Of a stretch of DNA of 64,000 nt, positions 50,223 to 61,248 are shown piece after piece. The notes beneath the pieces are model-generated. The model saw nothing but the letters and a program-made list of their open reading frames with translations, did no database searches and was not told where the DNA came from. Made by a program: the position numbers and the translations under genes. The number at the start of each line of letters is the position of its first letter. The stretch's first letter is position 1. Origin of the DNA: an uncultured Bacilli bacterium (lineage in GTDB: Bacteria > Bacillota_I > Bacilli_A > RF39 > UBA660); NCBI GenBank assembly GCA_934090795.1, contig CAKOJQ010000008.1, forward strand, positions 6,787 through 70,786. The letters are read 5' to 3'.

Positions 50223-52403
50223 ATGTTTTGGAGTAATTTATTTAAAAAGAAAAATAAAATATTTAATACAGAAATAGTTAATAATACATCTTCTAAAATA
50301 CCTTCATTTGAAGAATTAACTACTAAAGAACAAGAATATGTTAGTAACTTAAAAGAAGATTATCTAAAATTTTATGAAAATGAAGATAATTATATTAACT
50401 TAGATAATGAACTATTTAATGAAATAAAAATGTATCAAGATTTAGCCCTAGATATTATGCATAAAGATCATTTCGGTAATATCGTTAACTCAATTATAGA
50501 CAGCAAAAAACTAGTATATTATTCTCAAAAAATAACGGAAATAAATAACACTTTAAAATATAAATATATTGTCTTAAACGAACTAAGAAAAGATAAAAAA
50601 TATTTAACTAAACATATGGGACTATATGTTTTAGGAAGAAGAAAAATAAACATATTAAAAGCTTTAGATCATCAAATGAATATTATAAACAATATGTTTG
50701 TTATCGCCGACCAAAAAATAATTGATTACTGTACCTGTGCAATCGCAAACTATCCAAAAAAAATCGATAAAACCACTGAAAAAGCATTAAATGACAGATA
50801 CATCGAAGTAGAGAAAGATTATAAAGATTTATTTAATTCATCAATTGAATTAGATGAAAGTATATCTATTGCTGATGAAATAACATACATGGAAATACTT
50901 ATAGATAAATTTATATATGAAAATAAAGACTTAATAAATAAATTGAAAGAACAGTTAGATCTAATTGCGAATAGCGAAATAAATGATAAAAAAATGCAGC
51001 AGGAAATAATAGATAATTTAATGAAAATCAAAATGTATTACAACATATTTTATAAATACGGTAGAAATTTAATCAAAGAAGAAGATTTAGAAGACCTATA
51101 TCAAATAATATTTAATGTATATACTTATTTCCCTATTAGTAGTGGTTTCACAGAGTATTTTAATAAGGAAACAAATAAAGACGAATTAATATTATATAGC
51201 AAAATAATAAAAGGCAAATCTGAAGCATTCATACTAAAACAATCAAAAGTATTTGAAGCAAATAAAGTTAATGATAAAGCTTATAGCTTGTTACTGAAAA
51301 TTTTCAATTTAACCGAAAGTGACGAAATTTATAAAAATATGTTTATATATGATGATTTTAATATTAAATATTTTCCAAATGTAGAATTGCTTTTATCGTT
51401 AGATTTTGTAGATGGTATAGATAAGTATTTTGATAAAAAAGCATTTGACCATCCTCTTAAATTAATTGGTAAAGAGCCTTGGATTAGCAAAAATGCTTTA
51501 AAAAAAGATTATTATAAATATGTTTTTGGTTTATGTATCAATCCTGGTTCAAAACAAGATATTACCTCACAAAATCAATATTCAATAGATTTAATAAAAT
51601 TGAGACAGTATTATGAATCAGAAGAGATCGTGCTTTATTATATATTATATAAAGATAAAATAAATTTCAATATCTTACCCTTTTTGTCAGAAACCTGCTA
51701 TATAAATAAGTTTAAAGATTACATTTTTAACAGTTGTGATATAAATGAAAACAATAAAGCAAACATATATCTACCAGATAAAACGAAAAAACTTTATATA
51801 AACGATTTAGAATTAAATGTCGTTTTAACAAAAGTATATCTTAATAATGGATTAAATGAATTAATCTTCGAAAAGGAATCATGTGATTCACCTTATGCAG
51901 GTGAAAATGTTTTAATCATATTGCCCGAAGAATTTAATGGGTTAAGAATTAACTTTAAATCCCGCACTATTTATAACTATGAATTTGTTAGAAATTATCG
52001 TAGAATTGTAAAAATTTGTGGATCAATAATGTTACCACCAAAAGTATTTTATATGGAAGATAATGAAGAAAATAATAAAATACTTTTTAAATATTTGTAT
52101 AATTTATTTTATGGTTTATTTAAAGATTGGAAATTCAACGAAGGTTTAAGTTTTAGCAATATATTAAATGAACTGGTGATTTCAGAAAAATATGATTTTC
52201 TTCAAACAGAGTATTTAAGCCTAATTGAAAATGATGATTGGCAAAAAGAAGAAGATAATATTGATACCAATGAATCATATATAAAAGCTATTAAAGATTA
52301 TATAAAAACTATTAATGATTATAAAAAATATGTAAAATCGCAATATATTTATGAAAAAATAACAAAATCACCAGAACCAAAGAAATTAATCAAAAAGGCA
52401 TAG
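50223..52403 (+). CDS. MFW-family protein, copy E (function unknown)
   Basis: A 726-residue protein; AAGGGG then ATG. Starts MFWSNLFKKKNK. Residues ~62-302 are encoded by DNA identical to copy F. Beyond YTYFP the two proteins share little. C-terminal half: PNVELLLSLDFVDGIDKYF, ILPEEFNGLRINF and KICGSIMLPPKVFYM; tail PEPKKLIKKA. The last gene of the accessory block before rpoB. Confidence 0.8.
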   Translation: MFWSNLFKKKNKIFNTEIVNNTSSKIPSFEELTTKEQEYVSNLKEDYLKFYENEDNYINLDNELFNEIKMYQDLALDIMHKDHFGNIVNSIIDSKKLVYYSQKITEINNTLKYKYIVLNELRKDKKYLTKHMGLYVLGRRKINILKALDHQMNIINNMFVIADQKIIDYCTCAIANYPKKIDKTTEKALNDRYIEVEKDYKDLFNSSIELDESISIADEITYMEILIDKFIYENKDLINKLKEQLDLIANSEINDKKMQQEIIDNLMKIKMYYNIFYKYGRNLIKEEDLEDLYQIIFNVYTYFPISSGFTEYFNKETNKDELILYSKIIKGKSEAFILKQSKVFEANKVNDKAYSLLLKIFNLTESDEIYKNMFIYDDFNIKYFPNVELLLSLDFVDGIDKYFDKKAFDHPLKLIGKEPWISKNALKKDYYKYVFGLCINPGSKQDITSQNQYSIDLIKLRQYYESEEIVLYYILYKDKINFNILPFLSETCYINKFKDYIFNSCDINENNKANIYLPDKTKKLYINDLELNVVLTKVYLNNGLNELIFEKESCDSPYAGENVLIILPEEFNGLRINFKSRTIYNYEFVRNYRRIVKICGSIMLPPKVFYMEDNEENNKILFKYLYNLFYGLFKDWKFNEGLSFSNILNELVISEKYDFLQTEYLSLIENDDWQKEEDNIDTNESYIKAIKDYIKTINDYKKYVKSQYIYEKITKSPEPKKLIKKA
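50408..51130 (+). repeat. 723-bp tract identical to 61434-62156
   Basis: Constant offset 11026 with no differences seen by eye, covering the conserved N-terminal region of MFW copies E and F; sequence beyond 51130 diverges quickly. Confidence 0.85.
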
Positions 52404-52535
52404 AAACAAGTGAAAGAAAGTAGTCAAATAATAACAAAATCATCTTAAAAACTCAAAAAATGTTAACCATGTGTAAATATTTTAAATAAAATATACCTAA
52501 ATGTTAAATTTATTGATATAATTAAAAGAATTTGT

Positions 52536-52565
52536 TTGACAAACTCTTTTTTTACTTGATATAAT
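52536..52565 (+). promoter_or_regulatory. Sigma-A-type promoter of rpoBC
   Basis: TTGACA (52536-52541), 18 bp spacer, TATAAT (52560-52565). The ~70-base 5' UTR contains a small GCCGG/CCGGT hairpin (52581-52598) before GGGGTGA. Confidence 0.85.
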
Positions 52566-52634
52566 TTAGATTGGAACTGTGCCGGTTTTTGTCCGGTTAT
52601 AGCTGAAAAAATATATTGTTTGGGGTGAAAATGA

Positions 52635-55600
52635 GTGGCGTACAAAAAAGCTAAATTTGGCGATCATGCCGAGAGAATTACATTCTCAAAAACATCTAAT
52701 AATTACGAATTAACCGATTTATTAGATATTCAAAAGAAATCATTTGATTGGTTTCTAACAGAAGGAATAAAAGAGGTATTTGAAGATTTATTCCCAGTAG
52801 AAAGTTTCACCGGAAATATTTCCCTAGAATTTGGAGATTATTCCTTTGATGAACCTAGATACTCAATTAAAGAGTGCAAAGAAAGAATGCTTACATTCGC
52901 AGCACCTTTAAAAGTAGAAGCAAGAGTTTTCATTAATGAAACAGGTGAAGTAAAAGAACAAGAGGTTTTCTTAGGTGACATGCCTATGATGACTGAAGCT
53001 GGAACATTCATTATTAATGGTGTAGAAAGAGTTATTCAATCACAATTAGTAAGAAGTCCATCTATTTACTTTAAACGTGAAATTGATAAAAACGGTCGTC
53101 CAGTTGTTTCTGGAGAAGTTATTCCAAATAAAGGAACATGGTTAGAATTCGAGTTAGATGCAAGAGATGTTATCTACGTAAGAATTGATCGTACTAGAAA
53201 AGTAACAATCACAACACTTTTAAGAGCACTTGGATTATCAAGTGATGAAGCAATCAAAGAAGTATTTGGTGAAGATAATTACTTTATCAATAATACATTA
53301 GAAAAAGATAGTACTAAAAATACTGATGAGGCTTTAATTGAAATTTATGAAAAATTAAAACCAGGTGAACCAGCTACCCTTGATAGTGCTAAGAACCAAT
53401 TAGTAGTAAGATTCTTCGATAAATTTAGATATGACCTAGCAAAAGTAGGACGTTATAAATTTAATCGTAAATTAAATGTACTAGACAGGCTATTAGGTTG
53501 TACACTTGCTGAAAACTTAAAAAATGGTAAAGAAATTATCGCTAAAGAAGGCGAAGTAATTGATAAAAAACGTTTAGAAGAATTAAGACCATACTTTGCT
53601 GATGGATTAAACGTTAAAGAAGTTACAATAAATGAAGATTTAGATACATATAACAAGATTCAAGAAGTTGTTGTATATGATAAAAAAGATCCAACTAAGA
53701 AAGTCAATATTATTGGAAATGACCAAAATATTACCAAAAGAAGATTAACTATTTCTGATGTGTATGCAGCAGTAAGTTATTATTTAAATTTACTTGCAAA
53801 TATTGGTAATATTGATGAAATAGATAACTTAGGAAATCGTCGTGTAAGACAAGTTGGAGAATTAGTTCAAACTCAATTTAAAGTTGGTATGGCTCGTATG
53901 GAAAGAGTTATTCGTGAAAGAATGACTACTCAGGAATTAGATACAGTTACACCAAAAACATTAATAAATATTAGACCAGTAACAGCTGCACTTAAAGAAT
54001 TCTTTGGTTCATCTCAGTTGTCAAAATTCATGGATCAAATTAACCCAATTGCTGAGTTAACAGATAAGAGACGTCTATCATCTTTAGGACCAGGTGGTTT
54101 ATCAAGAGACCGTGCTGGAATGGATGTACGTGATGTTAACGAATCACACTATGGTCGTATTTGTCCAATTGAATCACCAGAAGGTGCAAACATCGGACTT
54201 ATTACATCACTAGCAAGTTATGCAAAAATTAATGAATATGGATTTATTACAACTCCATATCGTAAAGTAGAAAATAAACATATTTTAGATGAAGTAGTTT
54301 ATTTAACAGCAGATGAAGAAGCAGATTATTACATAAGCCAATCAACAATCCATATTGATGAAAACAATAATATTGTTGATGAACAAGTAGTTGCCAGACT
54401 TAATGGTGAATCAGTTATGGTTAAATCAGATTTAGTTAACTATATTGATGTATCACCATCACAAATCGTTTCAATTACAACAAGTTGTATTCCATTCTTA
54501 GATCACGATGATGCAAGACGTGCCCTAATGGGTTCAAACATGCAAAGACAAGCAGTACCTGTATTAAGACCAGAATCACCAATTGTTGGAACTGGTGTTG
54601 AATACGTTGCTGCTAGAGATTCAGGATCAACAATTGTTGCTAAAGCAGACGGTGTTGTAGAATACGCTGATGGCAAAAAAATTATTATTAAAAACGCTAA
54701 AGGAAAAGATGAATATTATTTAGCATCATTCGAAAGAAGTAATGCCGAAAGTAATATTTCTCATAATCCAATTGTTAAAAAGGGTGAAAAAGTTCATCGT
54801 GGAGAAGTTATCGCTGATGGACCAGCTACTCAAAATGGAGAACTTGCACTAGGTAGAAACATGGTAGTAGCGTTCATGACATGTAATGGTTATAACTATG
54901 AAGATGCCGTTGTATTAAATGAAAAATTAGTTAAAGATGATGTTTATACAACTTTACATATCGAACATTATGATATTGACTGTCGTGATACAAAATTAGG
55001 ACCAGAAGAAATAACAAGAGATATTCCAAACGTTGGAGAAGATGCTCGTAAGAATTTAGATGCTAATGGTATCGTAAAAATTGGTACTGAAGTTCATGAA
55101 GGCGATATTCTAGTTGGTAAAGTTACTCCAAAAGGAATGCAAGAATTAACTAGTGAAGAAAAATTATTACATGCAATCTTTGGTGAAAAAACTAGAGAAG
55201 TAAGAGATACTTCACTTAGAGTTGCTCACGGTGCTGACGGAATTGTTCATGACGTAAAAGTTTATACAAAAGAAAATTCCGATGAATTAGCTCCTGGAGT
55301 TTCAAAAATAGTTCGTGTTTATATAATTCAAAAACGTAAGATTCAAGTCGGAGATAAAATGTCAGGACGTCACGGTAATAAAGGTGTTATTTCCCTTATT
55401 TTACCAGAAGAAGATATGCCATATTTACCAGATGGTACTCCAGTTGATATTGTTCTTAACCCACAAGGTGTTCCATCTCGTATGAACTTAGGACAAATCT
55501 TAGAGTTACACTTAGGAATGGCTGGTAAAAAATTAGGCGTTAAATATGCAACTCCAGTATTCGATGGTGCAACAGTTGATGAAATTAAAGAAGAAATGGC

Positions 55601-56312
55601 TAAAGCAGGTATGGACTTAGATGGTAAAACAGATCTATATAATGGACGTACTGGAGAAAAATTCGAAAACCGTGTTGCCGTAGGTGTTATGTACATGATC
55701 AAATTACATCACATGGTAGATGATAAGATTCATGCTCGTTCAACTGGACCTTACAGTTTAGTAACACAACAACCATTAGGTGGTAAAGCACAATTTGGTG
55801 GTCAAAGATTCGGAGAAATGGAAGTTTGGGCATTATATGCATATGGTGCTGCTCATGTATTACAAGAAATCATGACAATTAAATCAGATGATGTAGTTGG
55901 ACGTGTTAAAGTATATGAAGCCTTAGTTAAAGGACAAACTCCAAAAGGTGCTGGAATGCCTGAATCATTCAGAGTATTAATTAAAGAATTCCAAGCATTA
56001 GGACTTAATGTTGAAATGATCGACCAAGATGGTGTTGCTCATGAATTAAAAGAATTAGAAGCCGAAGAAGATGCTGCATCAGATGCGATTACTATTGATG
56101 AAATAGATGCAAAAACTGGTGATATAGTCCATAAAAAAGATGCACCACTTCCTGAAAACTTTAGAAGACCTGAAGTAAATGCAGATTTAAAAGATAATCT
56201 AGAAGATGATTATTCAGATGATGATGAAGAAGATGAAGATTTCGATGACGAAGAACCTGATTTTGAAGAATTAGAAGACATCGAAAACGGAAATCTAGAA
56301 GTGGAGGAATAA
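52635..56312 (+). CDS. rpoB: RNA polymerase subunit beta
   Basis: A 1225-residue beta subunit. Rifampicin region with [38 protein letters not shown], then [14 protein letters not shown]-terminal [25 protein letters not shown] and the clamp motif [24 protein letters not shown] (given in part). It ends in a long Asp/Glu-rich tail. GTG start after GGGGTGA. Its own near-consensus promoter is immediately upstream. At the rifampicin sites the residues look wild type (Q, D, H replaced by K at the usual His position?: [10 protein letters not shown]), so check drug response. Confidence 0.97.
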   Translation: MAYKKAKFGDHAERITFSKTSNNYELTDLLDIQKKSFDWFLTEGIKEVFEDLFPVESFTGNISLEFGDYSFDEPRYSIKECKERMLTFAAPLKVEARVFINETGEVKEQEVFLGDMPMMTEAGTFIINGVERVIQSQLVRSPSIYFKREIDKNGRPVVSGEVIPNKGTWLEFELDARDVIYVRIDRTRKVTITTLLRALGLSSDEAIKEVFGEDNYFINNTLEKDSTKNTDEALIEIYEKLKPGEPATLDSAKNQLVVRFFDKFRYDLAKVGRYKFNRKLNVLDRLLGCTLAENLKNGKEIIAKEGEVIDKKRLEELRPYFADGLNVKEVTINEDLDTYNKIQEVVVYDKKDPTKKVNIIGNDQNITKRRLTISDVYAAVSYYLNLLANIGNIDEIDNLGNRRVRQVGELVQTQFKVGMARMERVIRERMTTQELDTVTPKTLINIRPVTAALKEFFGSSQLSKFMDQINPIAELTDKRRLSSLGPGGLSRDRAGMDVRDVNESHYGRICPIESPEGANIGLITSLASYAKINEYGFITTPYRKVENKHILDEVVYLTADEEADYYISQSTIHIDENNNIVDEQVVARLNGESVMVKSDLVNYIDVSPSQIVSITTSCIPFLDHDDARRALMGSNMQRQAVPVLRPESPIVGTGVEYVAARDSGSTIVAKADGVVEYADGKKIIIKNAKGKDEYYLASFERSNAESNISHNPIVKKGEKVHRGEVIADGPATQNGELALGRNMVVAFMTCNGYNYEDAVVLNEKLVKDDVYTTLHIEHYDIDCRDTKLGPEEITRDIPNVGEDARKNLDANGIVKIGTEVHEGDILVGKVTPKGMQELTSEEKLLHAIFGEKTREVRDTSLRVAHGADGIVHDVKVYTKENSDELAPGVSKIVRVYIIQKRKIQVGDKMSGRHGNKGVISLILPEEDMPYLPDGTPVDIVLNPQGVPSRMNLGQILELHLGMAGKKLGVKYATPVFDGATVDEIKEEMAKAGMDLDGKTDLYNGRTGEKFENRVAVGVMYMIKLHHMVDDKIHARSTGPYSLVTQQPLGGKAQFGGQRFGEMEVWALYAYGAAHVLQEIMTIKSDDVVGRVKVYEALVKGQTPKGAGMPESFRVLIKEFQALGLNVEMIDQDGVAHELKELEAEEDAASDAITIDEIDAKTGDIVHKKDAPLPENFRRPEVNADLKDNLEDDYSDDDEEDEDFDDEEPDFEELEDIENGNLEVEE

Positions 56313-56314
56313 AA

Positions 56315-59300
56315 ATGTTGGAAGTTAATAATATTAAAGGTATTCGTATTAGTATTGCTAGCCCTGAAAAGATAAGAAGTTGGTCATTTGGTGAAGTTAA
56401 AAAACCAGAGACAATTAATTATCGTACATTAAAACCAGAAAGAGATGGATTATTCTGTGAAAAAATCTTTGGACCTACAAAAGATTTTGAATGTTCATGT
56501 GGTAAATATAAAAGATTAAGATATAAAAACGTAGTTTGTGATAGATGTGGTGTAGAAGTTACTCGTTCTAAAGTACGTCGTGAACGTATGGGACACATAG
56601 AGCTTGCTGCACCTTGCTCTCACATCTGGTTCTTCAAAGGTGTTCCATCAAAAATGGGATTAGTACTAGATATGTCTCCAAGAGAACTTGAAGAAGTATT
56701 ATATTTCGTATCATACGTAGTAATTAATCCGGGAACAGCTCCACTAGAGAAAAAGCAAACCCTATCAGATAAAGAATATCGTGCATATTACGAAAAATAT
56801 GGTAATTCATTTGAAGTAGGTATGGGTGCTGAAGCAATCCAAAAATTATTAAAAGAAGTAGACGTTGATAAAGAAATTGAAAAATTACGTGCTGAATTAG
56901 ATGGAGCAACTGGTCAAAAACGTATCCGTTTAGTTAAGAGATTAGACTGTTTAGTAGCATTCCAAACTTCAGGAAATAAACCTGAATGGATGGTATTAGA
57001 CGTAATTCCTGTAATTCCACCAGATTTAAGACCAATGATTCAATTAGATGGTGGTAGATTTGCAACATCTGATTTAAACGATTTATATCGTCGTATCATT
57101 AATCGTAACAATCGTTTAAAGAAATTGTTAGAGCTTGGTGCTCCATCAATAATTGTTCAAAATGAAAAACGTATGTTACAAGAAGCAGTAGATACATTAT
57201 TTGATAACGGTAGACGTGGAAGAAGTGTAAGCGGTGCTGGTAATCGTGCATTAAAATCACTATCTTCTATGTTAAAAGGTAAACAAGGACGTTTCCGTCA
57301 AAACTTATTAGGTAAACGTGTTGATTACTCTGGTCGTTCAGTTATCGTAGTAGGACCAAATTTAAAAATGTATGAATGTGGTCTTCCAAAAGATATGGCT
57401 TTAGAACTATTTAAACCACATGTAATTAATGGTTTAGTTGAAAGAGGCTTAGCTCATAACATTAAAGGAGCTAAAAAATTAATAGATAATAAAGATGACT
57501 GTGTTTGGGATGTAGTTGAAGATGTAATTACAGAGCATCCAGTTATGCTTAACCGTGCACCAACATTACATAGACTTGGTATTCAAGCATTTGAACCAAA
57601 ATTAGTTGGTGGTAAAGCTATTAGATTACACCCACTAGTATGTGCTGCATTTAATGCCGATTTCGATGGTGACCAAATGGCAGTTCACGTACCAATTAGT
57701 GAAGAAGCTAAAGCAGAAGCAAGAATCTTAATGTTAGGTGCTAATAACATCTTAAAACCATCAGATGGTAAACCAATTGTTACTCCATCACAAGATATGG
57801 TATTAGGAAACTATTACATTACATTAGAATATGCTGGAGAACCAAACGAAGGTAAAGTTTATAAAAATTCAAATGAAGCATTAATGGCATATGAAAGAAG
57901 AGAGATAACTTTACATACAAGAATTGCTCTTCCAGTTAGATCATTCAAATATAAATTATTTGCAGATGATGTTAAAGATAAATATTTAGTTACAACAGCT
58001 GGTAAATTATTATTTAACGAAATATTACCGGATACTTATCCATTTATTAATGAACCTACTAAAGACAATATTGAAGGATTAACACCAAGCAAGTATTTCT
58101 TAGAAATGGGAACAAATATTCCTGAAGCAATTAAAGCTATGCCTTTAACACCAGCGTTTGCTAAAAAGACATTACAACAAATAATTGCTCAAATATTTAA
58201 ACGTTACAAAACAACTGAAACATCTATGATGCTAGATAGATTAAAAGACTTAGGATTTAAATATTCTACAATTTCAGGTATTACATTCAGCATTATGGAT
58301 ATTATGACTAGTCAACATAAACAAGAATATATTGCTGCTGGTCAAGAAAAGGTTAATAAAATAAATAAACAATTCCAAAGAGGTTTAATTACTGATTTAG
58401 AAAGACATAATTCAGTATGTGCTGTATGGAATGAAGTAAGAAGTCAAGTAGAAGCAGAATTAAAAGATATAGCTGCAAATAATCCGACTAACCCAATATT
58501 CATCATGATGTCATCTGGTGCCCGTGGTTCATTAAACCAATTTACCCAAATGGCAGGTATGCGTGGATTAATGGCTAAACCAAACGGTGATGCAGTAGAA
58601 ATTCCAATTTTAACATCACTTTATGAAGGACACTCAGTTAACGAATTCTTCGTTAATACTCACGGTGCTCGTAAAGGATCTGCCGATACAGCTCTTAAGA
58701 CAGCCGATTCAGGTTACTTAACAAGAAGACTTGTAGATGTTGGTCAAGATATAATTATTAAAGAAGAAGATTGTGGTTGTACATCTGGCTTAGTAGTATC
58801 AGACTTTATCAACGACAGTGATGGCTCAGTTATTGAATCAATGGCTGAAAGAATTGTTGGTAGATATGCTGCTAAAAAAGTTATCAATCCTGAAACTAAA
58901 GAAGTTATTGTTGATAAAGGTGAAGCAATTACTGAAAGTATTGCAAGTAAGATTGTTAAAGCAGGTATTACAAAAGTTGAAATCAGAAGCGTATTAACTT
59001 GTAAGAGTGAACACGGAATTTGTCAAAAATGTTATGGTTACAACCTAGCAACTGGTAACCTAGTTGAAACAGGTGAGGCTGTAGGTATTATGGCCGCTCA
59101 ATCAATTGGTGAACCAGGTACACAGTTAACACTTCGTACATTCCATGCCGGTGGTGTAGCATCAGAAGAAGATATCACTCAAGGTTTACCAAGAGTTGAA
59201 GAAGTATTCGAAGCACGTCGTCCAAAAGGAAAAGCAACAATTGCTGAAATTACTGGTAAAGTTTCTAAAATAGAAGAATCTTCTGGTAAATGGAAAGTAA

Positions 59301-60037
59301 CTGTTATGAACGATAATGAAGCTAGAGAACATACAACAAGTTATGGTGCCAAATTAAGAGTAGAAGTAGGATCAGAAGTTAATGCTGGTGATAGATTAAC
59401 TGAAGGAATTATTGCACCTAAAGAATTACTTGCAGTTACCGATCCAATTACTACTCAAGAATATATCTTAAAAGAAATTCAAAAGGTATATAAATCACAA
59501 GGTGTTGATATTGCTGATAAACACGTCGAAGTTATTGCATCAAGAATGATTAATAAGATTAGAATAACTGATGCTGGAGATACTGATATGGTAGCAGGTT
59601 TAACAGTTAGTATTAGAGAATTTGCTAAAAAGAATAAACCAATTATTCTTGAAGGTAAAGTTCCTGCTAAAGGTTATCCAATTATTTTAGGTATTACAAA
59701 ATCAAGTTTAGAAACTGATTCATTCTTATCAGCTGCATCATTCCAAGAAACAACAAGAGTATTAACAGATGCTGCTATTAAAGGAAAAGTTGATGAATTA
59801 AGAGGCTTAAAAGAAAACGTAATTTTAGGTAAATTAATTCCAGCTGGTACTGGTGCAAGACAATATGCTGATGTAGATATAACATTAGAAAAAGAATTTT
59901 TATCAGATGAACCAAGTGAGGTATTAGAAGAAGAATTCTTAGATAATGAAGAACAACCAAATATTGAAGTTAATGAAGTAGAAGAAAACGTCGAGGAAAA
60001 TAACGAAGAAACTACTGAAACTAACGATAACGAATAA
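56315..60037 (+). CDS. rpoC: RNA polymerase subunit beta'
   Basis: A 1240-residue beta' subunit: zinc-binding CSCGKYK...CDRCGVEV near residue 65, [13 protein letters not shown], the catalytic [14 protein letters not shown] (Mg-binding Asp triad), bridge helix region [20 protein letters not shown], second zinc site ([19 protein letters not shown]) and [18 protein letters not shown]. Starts 3 bases after rpoB and ends in an acidic Glu/Asn-rich tail. Terminator follows. Confidence 0.98.
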   Translation: MLEVNNIKGIRISIASPEKIRSWSFGEVKKPETINYRTLKPERDGLFCEKIFGPTKDFECSCGKYKRLRYKNVVCDRCGVEVTRSKVRRERMGHIELAAPCSHIWFFKGVPSKMGLVLDMSPRELEEVLYFVSYVVINPGTAPLEKKQTLSDKEYRAYYEKYGNSFEVGMGAEAIQKLLKEVDVDKEIEKLRAELDGATGQKRIRLVKRLDCLVAFQTSGNKPEWMVLDVIPVIPPDLRPMIQLDGGRFATSDLNDLYRRIINRNNRLKKLLELGAPSIIVQNEKRMLQEAVDTLFDNGRRGRSVSGAGNRALKSLSSMLKGKQGRFRQNLLGKRVDYSGRSVIVVGPNLKMYECGLPKDMALELFKPHVINGLVERGLAHNIKGAKKLIDNKDDCVWDVVEDVITEHPVMLNRAPTLHRLGIQAFEPKLVGGKAIRLHPLVCAAFNADFDGDQMAVHVPISEEAKAEARILMLGANNILKPSDGKPIVTPSQDMVLGNYYITLEYAGEPNEGKVYKNSNEALMAYERREITLHTRIALPVRSFKYKLFADDVKDKYLVTTAGKLLFNEILPDTYPFINEPTKDNIEGLTPSKYFLEMGTNIPEAIKAMPLTPAFAKKTLQQIIAQIFKRYKTTETSMMLDRLKDLGFKYSTISGITFSIMDIMTSQHKQEYIAAGQEKVNKINKQFQRGLITDLERHNSVCAVWNEVRSQVEAELKDIAANNPTNPIFIMMSSGARGSLNQFTQMAGMRGLMAKPNGDAVEIPILTSLYEGHSVNEFFVNTHGARKGSADTALKTADSGYLTRRLVDVGQDIIIKEEDCGCTSGLVVSDFINDSDGSVIESMAERIVGRYAAKKVINPETKEVIVDKGEAITESIASKIVKAGITKVEIRSVLTCKSEHGICQKCYGYNLATGNLVETGEAVGIMAAQSIGEPGTQLTLRTFHAGGVASEEDITQGLPRVEEVFEARRPKGKATIAEITGKVSKIEESSGKWKVTVMNDNEAREHTTSYGAKLRVEVGSEVNAGDRLTEGIIAPKELLAVTDPITTQEYILKEIQKVYKSQGVDIADKHVEVIASRMINKIRITDAGDTDMVAGLTVSIREFAKKNKPIILEGKVPAKGYPIILGITKSSLETDSFLSAASFQETTRVLTDAAIKGKVDELRGLKENVILGKLIPAGTGARQYADVDITLEKEFLSDEPSEVLEEEFLDNEEQPNIEVNEVEENVEENNEETTETNDNE

Positions 60038-60046
60038 TATTAAAAG

Positions 60047-60073
60047 CTGAGATAGAAATATCTTAGTTTTTTT
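60047..60073 (+). terminator. Rho-independent terminator after rpoC
   Basis: CTGAGATA/TATCTTAG hairpin with a GAAA loop and T7. Confidence 0.9.
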
Positions 60074-60178
60074 ATGAAAATATTTAAAAAACAACACAAA
60101 TAAAAAATTGTTGATTGGTAAGAAGAAGCAAACAACCATATAATATAAACATATTAAATCTATTAAAAAGGAGTAGCT

Positions 60179-61158
60179 ATGTTAAGTGTAATAGTGTCAG
60201 TATATAATTCAGCCGAAAATTTAGAAACATGTTTGCTATCATTAGTAAATCAAACAATAAAAGATATTGAAATCATTGTAATTGACGATGCATCTACCGA
60301 TAATTCAAAGGAAATAATAGAAAGATTTGCAATTAAATATAAAAATGTTAAAGCATATTACAATAATAAAAATTTAGGAGCAGGAAGAACTAGAAATATC
60401 GGGTTAAGTCTAGCAACAGGAAAATATATCGGATTCGTAGACAGCGATGATTATGTAAATAGTACCATGTATGAATATATGTTAGAAGAAGCAGCAAAAG
60501 AAGGATTTCCAGATATGGTAATTACCGGCTTAAGATTTGTTAAAATAAAGATTATGCATTAATAGACTTGTCATTTGCAACTCAAAAAGTATCTCATAAA
60601 ATTAATGATAAAGTTAATCACATATATGATATTAGCCCATCAGTTTGTAATAAAATATTTAAAAGAGAGTTAATAAGAAATTATCGTTTCTTAGAAGAAT
60701 GTAAATGGGAAGATATTACTTTTACATTTGCAATATATATATTAGCAAATAAAGTTATTGAATTAAATAATCCTGATTATTTTTATCGAAGAGATATAAG
60801 TAAAGGCATATCAAGCATAAATTATCAACAAAATGAGAGTATAATGGAAATATTTAAAGTTACTGACACATTAATTCAAGATGTAATTAATACTGTAAAA
60901 TATGAAGAATATGAGGAAACACTAAATCTAATATGTATTTCCTATATATTAAAAAGAGTAGAAGAATTAGAAAATTGGAGTTGTAGTCAAGAAGAAAAAC
61001 AAAATATTAAAGAAATAATATTTAAAAACATTTATGCAAGATATGGAAAATTAAATTGTTATGATACAACGCAATTATATTCGAAAGTTTCATTTAAAAT
61101 TATTGAAGAATATACAACGTATTGTAATAATTTAAAACAAACAAAATTAATTAAATAA
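60179..61158 (+). pseudogene. GT-A family 2 glycosyltransferase, frameshifted
   Basis: 60179-60562 encodes the N-terminal GT2 domain (LSVIVSVYNSAENLETCLLS, VIDDASTDNS, GAGRTRNIGL, GFVDSDDYV with its DxD-like SDD). It ends abruptly at TAA; the frame starting before 60568 continues the domain (DYALIDLSFATQKV, then SVCNKIFKRELI, KWEDITFTF). The junction is around AAAATAAAGATT (60541-60552), where one base disrupts the frame. Joined, ~326 residues is a normal size for this family. Could be a sequencing error or a phase-variable site, though the run is short. Confidence 0.82.
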
Positions 61159-61194
61159 AAATAATATCATCTTTTATAAAGAAATAACTATAAC

Positions 61195-61223
61195 TTGTGC
61201 TTTTTAAATGATTATGATAGAGT
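61195..61223 (+). promoter_or_regulatory. Shared MFW-type promoter of copy F
   Basis: TTGTGC (61195-61200), 17 bp spacer, TAGAGT (61218-61223), extended TG; AAAGGGG follows. Confidence 0.65.
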
Positions 61224-61248
61224 ATAACTTACTTAAAGGGGAATAAAT

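Noticed and set aside
50819..51031. Identical 70-codon minus-strand frames in MFW copies E and F
   Set aside because: They are antisense to the conserved N-terminal coding region and identical only because the underlying DNA tract is identical.
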